A stretch of DNA of 64,000 nucleotides from Orthonyx spaldingii (GCA_013397795.1 VZTJ01001760.1:288167-352166); one strand, 5' to 3'. Numbered from the stretch's first letter, positions 34,480 to 46,647 are shown. Numbers and translations: made by a program. Notes: a model not told the origin generated them from the letters alone.

Positions 34480-35060
34480 AGATGTTGAGAGCTCATTGTT
34501 GTCACAATTGGGTTCTTTAGTTATTCTGAGTCCAGCTGTAAAACATCTATAAAAGCAGACCAGACCCCGCTGGTGTGTTGAGAGCGCAGCACAAGGTGTT
34601 AATGCTGTTAATAACTGAGTGTCAATAACTGATGTGCAAGTAACTGATACTGCAAAACTTTGATCCCATCCTCAAGTTAATGCTCGCAATGTTGCAAAAT
34701 GCAGAGCAAAGGAACAAGGCCGTAGTTCATGTTAAATCAGCTCAAACTGGCATCAGATGACTTGAATTAGTACACAGAGAGCATATGAAGCATATTCATT
34801 TTGTTAATAGAAATGCCTAGTTATATTAGCTCCTTTTTTGCTTATTATTCATAATATTTTTCTGTAATACAGAAAATCAGTTTTTATTTTTAAAATGCAA
34901 TCAAATTATATTTCCTATTAAAACTTTAATATCAAAACAAATTAACCAATGCTGCAGATTACACATTAGTAATATAGCTCTGACAATAATTCATGCTCCT
35001 CTCAATTATGTTATGAACTATCACACTGCTAAAGCGTAGCAGTTCATAACATATTCTTAA
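34480..35060. other. Candidate conserved non-coding element
   Basis: Nearly 600 repeat-free bases, AT-rich and of high word complexity: 'ttgttgtcacaattgggttc', 'gtgttaatgctgttaataac', 'aactttaatatcaaaacaaa' and 'ctcaattatgttatgaacta'. A CAATAACTGA/CAAGTAACTGATA-type word recurs three times near 34610-34650. This resembles a developmental enhancer cluster; conservation is untested. Confidence 0.38.
35008..35052. repeat. Perfect 12-base inverted repeat (hairpin)
   Basis: 'atgttatgaact' (35008-35019) and 'agttcataacat' (35041-35052) are exact reverse complements with a 21-base spacer. Inside, 'actgct' (35025-35030) and 'agcagt' (35038-35043) form a competing inner pair. The arms are too short for a typical pre-miRNA, so a structural or binding-site role is only a possibility. 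Confidence 0.8.
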
Positions 35061-35647
35061 GGGAAAGGGACCTTTTTTTTTAAGGAAAAAAGTGAATTAG
35101 ACAAGATACCTCAAGAATAACAGAAAGTAGCTGGGCCAAGCATTCAGGTAAAAGTATGCTCAGATGAAAACAAGGCCAAAACTTTTTTTCCTCTACTAAC
35201 CTGCTTTCACCAGATGCAAAAACCATCATTTCAGAGTGCACAAGACCAATGGGATCACTGCAAGACATTGCAAATCCGTGTTGCACAGCAATGTCGACTG
35301 CTCCAGAGACAGTACCTGAAGCAGGTCAGGAGGAAAATCTTATTACATAGGGCTGTCAAGGAAGAAACAATTGAGTGTGCTTTTGTGGAGGTGGCCTGGT
35401 GAAGTGATACTTTTCCAGATATGAGACAGTGGCAAATGCAGAGTCAGTGGCATCCTAAAACCTTTCAAGGTCACTGAGCATGATCTGTCCGTCATAGCTG
35501 CATCTCCTTCATCCTCTTAGGAGGCAGTTTCTAGCTCACAGCTGGACAGACTTTCTGAAATAGCCCACCCCAGGTTCAGGAAAGGCAGGTCAGCTCTGCT
35601 CCAGGTGATGTTAAGAAAGGTTCACCTCAATTCTAGGTGAGTACATG

Positions 35648-35785
35648 TCATAGAATCCTAGAAAGATGTGGGTTCAAAAGGACCTTAAATGTCATCTTAT
35701 TCCACCCCCTGCCATGGGCAGGGATACCTTCCACTATCCCAGGCTGCTCCAAGCCCCATCCACCCTGGCCTTGAAGAGGTCCCCA
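35648..35785 (-). mobile_element. CR1 LINE 3' fragment
   Basis: Antisense CR1: 'catagaatcctagaaagatg', 'ccccctgccatgggcaggga', 'taccttccactatcccaggc', 'tgctccaagccccatccacc' and 'ctggccttgaag'. Truncated after about 140 bases. Confidence 0.92.
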
Positions 35786-36379
35786 TGTTCAACCACACCT
35801 CAGATACCTGACATGGTTTCCATGCCACCAACTGGGGCTCAGATGGAGGCAGAAGCATTGCTTAAAATAAAATTAAACTAAAATAAAACAAAAACAGCAA
35901 GAGATAAGATAATACTCAGAATAAAAAATTCCAAGCCAAGCTTCAGTAAAAGGAGGGCACACCAAAGGCAAACTGAGCAACCTGCTTCCTGTAGTGGAAA
36001 CAAGGACAGAGAAGATTCTTTATGATGCATCCAAGAGGAGACTAAATTTACAAAGAGGATGTTACATTCACAAGAAAAAAAATTAAGTGGTTTTCAGGCT
36101 GGCAGTGAGCAATGTGATCAATACAGTTGTCTGCCCCGTGAGTCCTGCATTGAACAGAAGGATGAAAGTTGGGACCAGGGATGGGAAGTCCCAAAGGATG
36201 GAAGGTCCAATGTCTTCAATTTGTTCCTTTCCTCAAGTACATTCTCTCTGGTCAAAACTTAGGGCTTTACAGCCCTGCTTTGCCAGCAGGCTCTGCTGAC
36301 CCACAGAGAAAATATAAAATCCTCAGCCCCTTCTCTGCTCCAAATAGATGGTCTGCATCTCCCAACCTGAACTATACAT

Positions 36380-36720
36380 GCTGTTAGTTACCAGTTGATG
36401 ATTGTGATGCTAATTAAAACATACTAAGAGACACACTATAAACATGCACAGCACATGAAGGAAATTAGCCAAGTGAGCTTGTCTCTCTTATTGTGCTTTT
36501 ATTATGATGCTCCTTGGATGATGTTTTTAAATGAATTTTGAATAGTTTTCTTAATTTGTTTTATTTTGCTTCATGGTAACAAAACTGCTGGAGCCCCACA
36601 GGAATGATTCAGAGAAGTGCAATATTATTGGAACATGTCTCCTGCTTTTCTTACTGCTTACTTATAATTAAGCTTTATTGAAGTGTAAAATGAATAACAA
36701 TTAAAAAAAATGTTTATTGG
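36380..36720. other. Candidate conserved non-coding element
   Basis: Repeat-free and AT-rich: 'tgattgtgatgctaattaaa', 'cttggatgatgtttttaaat', 'caatattattggaacatgtc' and 'ttataattaagctttattga'. Appearance only. Confidence 0.33.
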
Positions 36721-37345
36721 TCCAGGTGCAAATTCACAGACGCTCCTGAAAACTTCCTTTTCCATGACCTCAAGGAAACATTGCTGGTTTCTACCAACTC
36801 CCATCAGTTTCTGCTAGGACACTAAGTCCCCATCTTGCTCTGCCTTATGCCCTCCCAGAACATATCTTCAGAGCCACTTGTCATTGCTCATTGCACATAG
36901 ATGAGTGGAGAGAATATTGCTGGGGTTCTGCTTCGAAGTGAGCACAAATCTCAGCTGTAGTGGCTGCCCCATGGCACAAAGGTCCTGGTATCCAACCTCA
37001 CCTTTCCCTGCCCTCAGGAATCAAGAATCAAGACCCTGACGTGAAAAGCAACTACCATAGACAAAATTGTAATTGGATGGTAAGGCATAATAATTTGGGA
37101 AAAAAAGGAGGAAAGAGAAGAACAGGCTGCCCAAAGAGGTAAAGTTCCCATAGACCTCAATTCAGCCTGGTTTTAGATATTAGTGGAACCAGTTGTGGTT
37201 ATGCCTCCAACACCACCTTTATCTCACCACTCATTCAGGTTCTGATTGCCCACTCTTGGCTTTTGGTGGTCTTCTGATTGGAAAATATTTGGCTGCACCA
37301 TTCACAGAGATAGCTGGCTTTGTTATTATTGTTTGGGGTTTTTTG

Positions 37346-37371
37346 CTTGTTTGTTTGTTTGTTTGTTTGTT
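37346..37371. repeat. (TTTG)n microsatellite
   Basis: About six TTTG units (GCTTGTTTGTTTG...), ending 'ttgttcc'. Confidence 0.9.
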
Positions 37372-37539
37372 CCATTGTTGGGGTTTTTTTAAGGAAGTTT
37401 TTCTTGGTAGGCAAAGAAAGCATCTGCACATTCAAATGGGGTTTCCAACCTGTAGCATAGTTCAAAGCCAAATCCCACAGTGGTCAGCAGTCCTTCTGCT
37501 CAATCTGGGATTTTAGCACTCACAACATCCATTTTAGCA

Positions 37540-37800
37540 CTGTGCTGCTCCCTCAGAATGCAGCACTAATGGATTACTGTGCATTACGTCCCTCATTACT
37601 GCTTAAATATTTATCAGAACATTATGTGTTTAGTGGCTGGGGGAAAAGAGACAATCCTGCCTTTTGCCACACAAAAGGGTTAATTACAAACTGGATAAAT
37701 CTCCATGACTTAAAAATTGATAAAACAGATCGAGAGATTAATGGGAGAATGTGTTATTTACAGCTAAATAAACATTCAGCTACATAATCCCGATCTGGGA
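37540..37800. other. Candidate conserved non-coding element
   Basis: 'ctaatggattactgtgcatt', 'aagggttaattacaaactgg', 'ataaatctccatgacttaaa', 'cagatcgagagattaatggg' and 'cagctaaataaacattcagc'. Several TAATTA, TAATGG and ATTAATGG homeodomain-type cores lie within 260 bases. By eye this is among the strongest enhancer-like segments here. Confidence 0.38.
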
Positions 37801-38479
37801 TTTACCCATAGGAAAAAACAACTAAAGTCAGTATTTTATATCAAAGGTCTACATTTATACAGCACTGAAAAAACACAGAAGATTGGTTTACACTATCTGA
37901 AACCAAAAAAGTTGCTCATCCAAGGCAGCTTCCTACCCTGGGGCTGGTGTTCTTGGAAATATTTGGAGTAGTTTGTTAGGAGTAGATTTGCTCTGACCTC
38001 GACCTGAGAGTGTCTGAGGCAGTGGGATCTCCACATTGCCCTTTTATCTGTGTGCCTTTCTTCATCTGTTTCAACACTGAATCCTGAATTTAAAATTTTT
38101 TTTTTCAGTCTACACTTCTCTAAAAACCAAGCTCACAAGGTGTTTCCATGGGTCTCTGTCATACTTATTGTATCAAGCACCACTGGAGACAAACACAAGT
38201 ACATGCTCCAGAAGAATCAGAAAACCATATTTAACATGAAACAAAGCAGCCTCTGTTTGCACTTCATCAGGAATTAATTCCCTTGTTCTAACTCAGAGCC
38301 TACCACCATCACTTCCATCACTGCAGAGGTCCACATGTTACATCCATGTAACACATGCATCACCGTAATGATGGACTTATTTACAATTAAAAACCTTACT
38401 TAAGTTTGGGTTCTTCAGCAGACAAAAGACACCAGAAAACCCAGTTGTTTGTGGAATTCAGCCAATGTTTGTCTCATAA

Positions 38480-38790
38480 AATAAGTTCTTAAGGTAACTT
38501 ATACTGGCACTGTGAAATATTGTTCATTATAACGGAGCAGCTGAGATAATGTTGTTTTCTAATTTCCCTTTCTCAGTCAGAAATTAAATAAAAAGTCATG
38601 TCTAAATTACAATACTGGATTGAACGCAGACAAGGACCCCATGCGGGGAGCTTATGATATATCCTTCCCACGTTTTATAGCCATTAAAAAAGATTATAGG
38701 ATTTTTTTTCCTTTTCTTTTAGGCCATTTACATTTGTTCTGAACTCTCACTGTGTTTTATTTGAAGCTCTTAAAAGTGCCAATGTACATA
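38480..38790. other. Candidate conserved non-coding element
   Basis: 'tgaaatattgttcattataa', 'ggattgaacgcagacaagga' and 'ttttatagccattaaaaaag' in a CR1-free, AT-rich setting. Weak evidence. Confidence 0.22.
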
Positions 38791-40179
38791 ATAAGTCAAT
38801 CAAGAAGTTAAATTAAGAAAAAAACCGAAAACATATTGACTTGTCTATACCAAACATGCACTTGGAAATCTGAACTCTGCCACCTAATGACTTTCTGACT
38901 TTGCAATAAATATCACTGAGCAGGGGTGGCTGGGTTGTTCTGCACAAGGAAGTACATTTATAATCTGATTAAGAGGTCTTCTAATATATCTTAACACAAC
39001 CCAAATTATGGGATGCTCTTCCCCACCAAAGCAGCCGTAAACATCTGCAGAAATGCTCTGTGGTGGCTGGACTCCTTCTAACCAAGGTTTGCACCCTGAA
39101 AAAACCTCTCCTTGTTGCAATTTATCTCAGCAATGCCTGATTGGCCTATGTCCATAGCCAAAGGCCCTCAATCCCTCTGTTGGCCCTCCCTTTGGTGGCT
39201 CCTTGCTTATCTCAGGCCCCAAACTCCTCCCGCACAGGGCTAAGCGGTAGCAGTTTGGTTTGCACTCTTTTCCAACTGCTTTCTCAGCCATCTGACAGCC
39301 ACCCACCATCCTGTGCCCAGGTTTTCCCTACCGCCCTTGCTCTGGCTCTCATCTCCTTCTGGAAGAACACACTGCTCCTTTCCCCACAGAGCCCTTGAGT
39401 CATTCAAGGCCATATTCCTCTGCTGCTGTTATTCTGAGTCTGTAAACAATTTTTGACAATGCAGAAATTGCTTCTTCCTTTTTAAGCCTGTGGATTTTCT
39501 CTTTTTCTACAGGTTTTCAAAGACAAGCCTCTCCTCTCACTCTCAATATCAAGAGTATTTCACGAATCCTTCCTCACTTTGGCAGGTCACCTCAGAAGTG
39601 GCAGCATCAAAGAAGCTTGAGGCAGGCTTCCCAAAAGGCTTCATTAGCTGAAGGTAGGATTTATCTCATTTTCACACCTGAATGACATCTCAGACAAGTC
39701 AGCTGAGCTCTCTTCCAGTTGGCGAAGAAAATGAGGCAAATTCAGAGGCACATTTAACCAACCAAATCAAATTACCCTTCAGTAAGCACCTCTTTCTTTC
39801 CATTGACTAGGAAGATAACCCAGGCTGCCAGGCTGGCCCTGACTATTTGGCTTCAGAAATGTGGGCGCCTGGCCTAAGTTTTCCAGCATAACATGAAGAC
39901 ACTCTGCTGTTGAAAGTGCGATGTCTTGGATCGACCACACAGCATGGTAGCTGCAAAAGCCCTCACAACGTGGCAGCAAGATCAAGGCACTGGGCAAATT
40001 CTGGCTATATTTGTTACATTGGTCCTTTACTGACAGCTGACATCAGAAACAGGATGCTTTCACTGGGATTTCATACCTTTTGCTTCACTCTTTTTCTACC
40101 CTCGTGAAATGATCGCTGCGTTTCACTCCAAAGGAAGCTGCATTCCAGTGGAAGGTGAAGCACTCCTGCACGCGGATTC

Positions 40180-40330
40180 CTGGACCTTGTTCAATAAACA
40201 TAAAACTTTAATATTGTATTTGGATTGCTTCAAATTGAAGGTGCTGCGTTACCCTAATGCATTTTCTGGGAACACAAGCCCACTCTATACCTCGGGACTC
40301 AATTAATTAAAGAACATTAAATACAGTACA
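40180..40330. other. Candidate conserved non-coding element
   Basis: 'ttcaataaacataaaacttt', 'ttggattgcttcaaattgaa', 'cgttaccctaatgcattttc' and 'actcaattaattaaagaaca'. Repeat-free; appearance only. Confidence 0.3.
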
Positions 40331-40410
40331 AGGTCTTCCTCCCAGCAGCAAAAACACCTGCGCTTCATTGCACAACTTGTGCCTCTCCTAATAGCTACAG
40401 AGATAGCTAA

Positions 40411-40475
40411 GACCTCATCCAAAAACTATTAAAGTCCATGGAAAGGTTCCCATTTAGTTCAGCAGGGCTTGGACC
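40411..40475. repeat. Old amniote palindromic dispersed-repeat fragment, probable
   Basis: 'gacctcatccaaaaactatt', 'aaagtccatggaaaggttcc' and 'catttagttcagcagggctt', then 'ggacca', follow the old sauropsid pattern '..gatccaaagcccattgaagtcaatgg..cccattgacttcagtgggctttggatca..'. That pattern is itself an imperfect palindrome. A related piece may lie at 41930-41985 ('ctgctcctactgaactgaat'). Family name uncertain. Confidence 0.42.
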
Positions 40476-41293
40476 AGACACCAAGACAACATAGTGAGGA
40501 TAATCAACTTGGAAAGCAAAGCAAAACTAATTTGCAACTGGGAGAGCTTGGAATGAGACTGTTGAGCTCCAAACCCTAGACTTTGAATATCTCGGTGTAG
40601 TGTGAACAAAGGGTAGTAAAGGACTTTATGATTAAATAGTCGTAAGGTTGCACTCCAGAGATGTTTTCTTCTCTCACTGAAATGTGATGGTCCCTAGCTC
40701 CAACACTGTTCAGCTTTTCTACTAAGCAGAAGATGCTTCAGTCCTCAGAGGAGGTTTTTAATGCTAATCCTTTGTAAATACACAGATTTTCAGTTCCCTA
40801 ATTCCCCTGTCAACAGGTTTCAGTACACCGTCACAGTTGGAAAGATTAACTAACCTCATTTTAGAAGACCATCAGACCAGTCAATGAGTTTTCTGGTCAC
40901 CACAACAAATAATTACTGTCTGTGCCTGATTAAAAGGTCAAGGAACAACTACAATGGTGCCAAAAGTGAGATTAATTCGTTTTCTCTAGACTAGTCCCTG
41001 ACAGCACTGACCTGTGAGGATACAACATAAGATGGCATAAAAGCAAATACTTTATCCACGTGTATTCCTTGAGTCTTTTTCTTTAGATCTTGTTTGCCCC
41101 TTAATGAAAGCTATAAAACCACCAAAACCAGAGGGAAACCCAGTATATAAAAGAATTCAAACAGCAGGCATAGGCTTGGCTCAGATTGTTTGGTGGATAT
41201 GGCATTTGGCTTTGCAAAGGGATGCTTTGCACCTCCTGCCTCACCTTTGTTTATGTAGCAGCCTCCAGCTACAGACAAGGACTTAGACAAGAG

Positions 41294-41322
41294 GTTCCTC
41301 TCCTATACGTTCCTCTCCTATA
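41294..41322. repeat. Tandem duplication, 14 of 15 bases x2
   Basis: 'gttcctctcctata' occurs at 41294-41307 and again at 41309-41322, separated by one base. Confidence 0.85.
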
Positions 41323-41366
41323 GAAACATGAAGAAATGTTGGTCCTTAGAAAATATATTTACATAC

Positions 41367-41457
41367 GGTAATAATATGTTCCTGCCCATGACAGAGAGGC
41401 TGTAAATAGGTGATATTTAATGTCTCTTCCCACTCAAACCATTCTATAACTCTATTT
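41367..41457 (+). mobile_element. CR1 LINE tail fragment, short
   Basis: Sense CR1 end: 'atgttcctgcccatgacaga', then 'gatatttaatgtctcttccc' and 'actcaaaccattctataact', followed by 'ctattt'. About 90 bases, diverged. Confidence 0.82.
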
Positions 41458-42867
41458 TGGCTTGATTCCATCTTCTCCCCAAGAATTATGTCTGTAACTA
41501 TCTTTAGAAATAATATAATTTGCATGCATTTCTACCCCGCTATTCACAAGAAGTACTTAAACCACTGGAATCAGAGGGTAAAAACATCTGATAGTCTCTA
41601 GCATCCTTAAGGAGAAATGTTGAATAGGGACTTTTTCTACCTTACAGAATGTCTTAATAAAAGAAAAGAATGGGCACAAGAATTTTATTTCAGTTGTGCT
41701 ATCCCTATAGTCTGTGGCTGGAATGCACTCTAGGTTTTGAGGCAAATTATATTATTTCTCCAAGACAGCAGGTACAAAATACAGATTCCTATTGATCCCT
41801 AGCGGCACAAACTTAAGAAGTCAAAATAGGAGGTAAAACAGGAAACTAACATCCTAGACACACAGTGAAATGGAGCAATGCAGGGTAGGAGGCTGTGGAA
41901 AACATTTAGTTCTGTGACCTTCCATCTCATTTATTTCAGTCCTACAAAATTAACTCTGCTCCTACTGAACTGAATCGGAGCTTAAAAGAAGGGAACAGTT
42001 CTCATACATCTGTTTCAGTCACTATCATTTTCAGCTTTTCGGTTGATAACAAAGCTGGAAAAGACCGTGTCACAGGGGGGACTCTATCTACTTTAACGTG
42101 GTCACCTGAAGAGCAGATCACATCTTCAGGGAACAGAACTGCTTGCCAGACCAAAGGAGAGGGCTTCCTTAGTGCTTTACTGGTTGTAAAACACTACTTT
42201 TATTGCTATGTTGGTAAAATAAATCCTTCATCCAACAGTACGGAGGCTGCTCTAATAGACCCGTGCATCTGAGTGTGAAGTAAAGGATGACACACAGTCC
42301 TCAGCAAACCCTGGAAAAATAGGAGCCCAATTGGGACTCTTCTGTGGAACTGGTTCATTACACATCCCTGTAGGAGGTTAGCCTGAAAAGGGGAGAAACC
42401 AACCTCTCTGTTCCCACTCCCCTCTCTATTCTGCTTTTCCTTCTCCCTACCATTCCTGCCTTCCCTAATTATTTTTTATTTCTTTGTCTATGTGTCGTTT
42501 TAATAAATGCTGTAAAAATACATGCGCTGGAAATCTTGCAGTTAATATGTGGCAAACAGAGTATTCTGAAACTAGCTTGATATGATAGCTGTGCATGTGA
42601 TATCCCTGTTGTCATCTGATATTTCCTTGGGTTCTTAGAAAAGCACTGGAAAATGTCAAAAACTGGATGCTGTGTAGGTATTTCTAGTCAGTAGCTGAAC
42701 GGGTCTGTACAGGAGAAAACCACTAAGACAAAACCAAGACTCTTTCTGCACATTCCATCCTTTTTTTCAAGGCAAAGTCTGATATAAACTTCCCACTTTA
42801 GTATTCCATTCTTATTAAGATATTTAACACTGAAGAAAACTACTTCTAATAGCAGTGTCTTACAGAG
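41458..42867. other. Unique non-coding sequence, nothing firm
   Basis: No gene recognised; possible old repeat remnant at 41930-41985. Confidence 0.5.
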
Positions 42868-43136
42868 GCAGATAGTGATAGAACGAGGGGCAGAAGTCTT
42901 ATATGAAAAGAGGTGAGATTTAGATTGGATGATAGGAGGAAATTCTTCCCTGTGAGGGTGGGGCGGCCCTGGCACAGGGTGCCCAGAGAAGCTGTGGCTG
43001 CCCCATTCCTGGGAGTGTCCAAGGCCAGGTTGGATGGGACTTGGAGCAAACTGGGATACTGGAAGGTGTCCCTGCCCATGGCAGGGGGTGGACAAGACGG
43101 TCTTTAATGTCCCTTTCAGTCCAGGATTTTATTACT
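42868..43136 (+). mobile_element. CR1 LINE 3' fragment
   Basis: Sense CR1: 'agatagtgatagaacgaggg', 'tgagatttagattggatgat', 'tccctgtgagggtggggcgg', 'gcccagagaagctgtggctg', 'ccaaggccaggttggatggg' and 'tgtccctgcccatggcaggg'. The final octamers are eroded ('aggattttatta'). Open frames on both strands belong to this repeat. Confidence 0.95.
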
Positions 43137-46080
43137 TTATCCATGGGACATATTCTCCAGGGAGAAATTGATACCTCATAGGGACAGAAGTGTTCATGAC
43201 TGGAGTAGCCATGCACAAGACACATTATCTGTGGTAACAACTGTTCTATATTCCAACAAGAGCACCAGGGCTGTCCTAAACCATAACTGCTTAATAATCA
43301 TCTCTGTATAATCTGTAGATGCAAAGGTGATAGAAAAATAAAAGCAGGGCCCTGAGATCCCATGACCTGTATGGGTATCAAGTATAGATTTCCACCACAG
43401 AGGTTTTCACAACTTAAATATTCATGCCAACCTGAGAAGCTACCAAGACCAAAACGACCTAAACAGAGACATTTCTATCTTTTTTTACAGTATGTTCCAA
43501 TATATCTTTTAATTTCAGTGTCTTAAATTTCCCTGTGTGTCAAACTCCACTTGCTTTTTCATGTTGATTATTGTTTGCTGAGATTGTTCAGCCTCTTCTA
43601 TATGAGAGCCATCTGCTGTTTATAAAGATCTCTTACAGTCAAGTTTCCTGTAAAATACAACAGCTTTATTGGTATTTGTTCTCTTTTTCAGAGGCCACTT
43701 CTGATTTTGATCCTTCAGTTTTGTTTTGAAGTTTATTTCTCATTTAAAAAAAAAGTCATCCAATTTTCTTTGGACAGTTAGAATCACTTTTGCTGAAGGG
43801 AATATAAAAATTTCCATAACCACAATTATTTTCATCAGTCTGTAGGAACAGGAAGATCCTGGTGGCTATTTTAAGTAGACACAGTGATTTAGTCATTTTG
43901 AACAAATACTGTGAATATCGCAGTTAGTTAGAAAAATATTATATTTCTCTAAGGGTAGATACCAACTAAAAGAGATGAAAATTAATCAAAATCTAAACTT
44001 GGTAAATTAAAATAATTTCTTTAATTGTATTCTAAGAGTCTATGATTCCACAAAAATATTGTCTTCAAGAATTGAGGAAAAAACATTATGTGAGGTAAGC
44101 AATTTTTTCTTAGGTTTTGTAAATATTACAGTGTCTCTGAAGAAAAATTCTGGCACTCATTCCTTTACTCAAATAAAACCTTTTCCTGTGAAGAGTTCTG
44201 TTGAAACCAGTCCTGCCAAGATTAGGGAATATCTCCCAGACAACTTCTGAAAGAGGAAGAAATAAAACTCTTTTTCTTTTTAACACTAAGATACTTGTTA
44301 TTTCTCCATAAAACATCAAATAATTTAACAATAAGTATTTTTTTAAGTGTTTCCGAAACTACAGGCACCTGGAGGCAAAGTTGAATCTTTAAGGAAATTC
44401 TATAAGTGCATATATCAATACATAAATATAATAGAGCTAGCTGCTGTAATATTTAACTAGTTTGCATGGACTTTTCAGCTATAAACATGACCTTTGCCTT
44501 ATCATGTTTAAATCTGTCATGGATGTCAGATATTGCCTTCTTAAGTGGACTCAACTGTATTACAGGCTTCTGTGGTAATGCTGGGCTGAAGTGTATCTCC
44601 ATTTTATGTTCTTAAATATTCATAAGAAGCTTTGCAACATTAATATCTTAGAAGGCTTACAAGAACACTTAAATAATGTGTCTTACCTCCCTTCGCCCCT
44701 CCCAAAAATGTCCCAGTCTTTTCCAATTTGTGTAATGCATTGAGCCATTTTAATAATTGTTTGGGGATTTATTCCATGGTTCTGGAGTTCACTCATAGCC
44801 AGTGTAATTATTGTCTCCACTGGTCTTATCGTGTGCTAATCCTGCTTGTTTTACCAGCAGATGAGAAAATATTTGAGAGCATAAGCAAGAGGCCAGGGTT
44901 TTGCCCTGGAATTACACCCTGTGTGTCCCCCCACTGCCTAATTTATACATAAGAAATTTTTTTTAAAAAGCATAATAAAAATAAAATTGGAACTAAAATT
45001 AAACCTCACTTCAGCAGAAATATTTCTAATGTGAGACAGGTGAAGGAAAGTATGTATTCTGTGATTGTAACCAAAATTATAGACGGTGGAAGTTTAGCCA
45101 TATTCACATAAAATCATCATTTATTTAGGTCTTCTTTGATCTAGCTGCTTTAAATTATTTTTATCAGGCCATTCCGGGAAATGTGTGTACGTACATGTGT
45201 GTGCACAGATCATTTGATGCATGTTGAAACCACAACAAATCTTGCACCAGACAAGACCTGCATAAATTAAGGTTTGCTTTGAGATTTGTCATTAACACAC
45301 CTTTTTCCCAAATATGTAATTGAATTCCCAGCTGTGGAATTAGAACAACCCCCAGAAGTTTTCTGTGCATGCTTCTAGGAAAATACAGGTTTTGTGGGAG
45401 AAATATTTAAGCTACTGTTTTTAAATGAATTCTACCTTGTTTTCCTGACAATCTTGAACGTCTTTTGCACAACAAAAGCCTGTTCCTACAAATTCTGCCT
45501 TTCACACATGTACATTTCCATTACTACTCCAGCCAAACCTCTCTCTGAACTTTCAAAATTAAGCACATGAGGGCTGTTCACCAAACACATCACGGCCTGA
45601 GTTTGCCATGATGAGCTTATAGGATGTTAAGACCCACTTTCCACTCCTGCTGGCTGATGTTACCAATCTGCTTCCCGCCAAGGGGCAATATTTCAATGAA
45701 AAGCAATAGAAAAAGTATTTTCATCACAATTTTATCATCATGCTGCTGTTCCAGGGAGCCCTCTCTCTCATTCACCAGCTACAAGCAGCAAATAACCCCA
45801 GTGAGCTGATGTGCAGGAATGTGCCTCATTCCCTTATCTCCGTTTTTCGGTGGTGTTTACATAAATGTAACTCAAGGCTACCATTTGCAATTCAGCTTCT
45901 CACTGTGCTTTATCCAGGCCAGCACGAAAATGCACACACGGCCCAATGCCTGCAATGGCATGGTGTAGATAAGTGGGCATCCAGTGGATGGATTGAGGAG
46001 GTGGCTTGGAATTAGTGAAAGCTGCACTAGAAAAGGGTTGGAAATGAGTTATGGGGCAAAGTTGATCATTCAGCTGTGGG
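43137..46080. other. AT-rich unique sequence, 2.9 kb without CR1
   Basis: No gene or repeat recognised. AT-rich especially at 43900-44650 and 44940-45150. Confidence 0.5.
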
Positions 46081-46647
46081 CAGAAAGTCAAGGAAGGGGA
46101 TTTTGTCCCTCTGCTCCACTCAGGTGAGACCCTACCTGCAGAGCTGCCTCCAGATCTGGATTTCCCAACAGCACAAGCACATGGAGCTGCTGGAGCCAGT
46201 CCAGAGGAGGTCACAGAGATGCTCCCAGGGCTGGAGCCCCTCTGCTCTGGAGCCAGGCTGGGATAGCTGGGGTTGTTCACCTGGACAAGAGAAGGCTCCA
46301 GGAGACCTGTTTGTGGTCTTTTAGTACTTAAACAGTGCTTACAAGAAAGATGGGGACAAACATTTTAGCAAAGTCTGCTGCAGTAGGAGAAGGGGTAATG
46401 GTTTTAAACTGAAGTAGGTTTGATTTAGATGAGATACAAGGAAGAAGTTTTTCAGGATGAGGGTGGTGGGGCCCTGGCACAGGTTGCTCAGAGAAGCTGT
46501 GGCTGACCCATCCTTGGAAGTGTCCAAGACCAGTTTGGATAGGACTTGGAGCAACCTGGAGTGGAAGTTGCCCCTGCCCAAGGCAGGGTGGTGGAATTAA
46601 ATGAGCTTCAAAGGGCCCTTCCAACCCAAACCATTCTATGATTCCCT
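46081..46647 (+). mobile_element. CR1 LINE 3' fragment, longest copy in window
   Basis: Sense CR1 of about 565 bases. It starts within the C-terminal reverse-transcriptase coding region ('gtccctctgctccactcagg', 'tgagaccctacctgcagagc'), passes 'ggttgttcacctggacaaga' and 'ggtaatggttttaaactgaa', then 'gagggtggtggggccctggc' and 'cttccaacccaaaccattct', and ends with 'attctatg' at 46633-46640. The reading frame is broken and no protein is made. Confidence 0.96.

Larger units (their letters stand above)
34320..35647. other. AT-rich unique sequence, candidate conserved block
   Basis: No gene recognised. The stretch 34480-35060 is listed as a candidate conserved element and includes a hairpin at 35008-35052. 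Confidence 0.5.
35786..41366. other. Unique non-coding sequence, 5.6 kb without young CR1
   Basis: No gene recognised. Contains several candidate conserved blocks (36380-36720, 37540-37800, 38480-38790, 40180-40330), a TTTG microsatellite (37346-37371), an old palindromic repeat (40411-40475) and a 15-base tandem duplication (41294-41322). All open frames are short. Confidence 0.5.

Noticed and set aside
34990..35060. microRNA precursor at the 35.0 kb hairpin
   Set aside because: The perfect stem is only 12 base pairs with competing inner pairing, too short for a normal precursor, and no known microRNA seed context is recognised.
37110..37185. Possible CR1 fragment ('gaacaggctgcccaaagagg')
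   Set aside because: One CR1-like word only; the following bases do not keep the expected order and no tail octamer follows.
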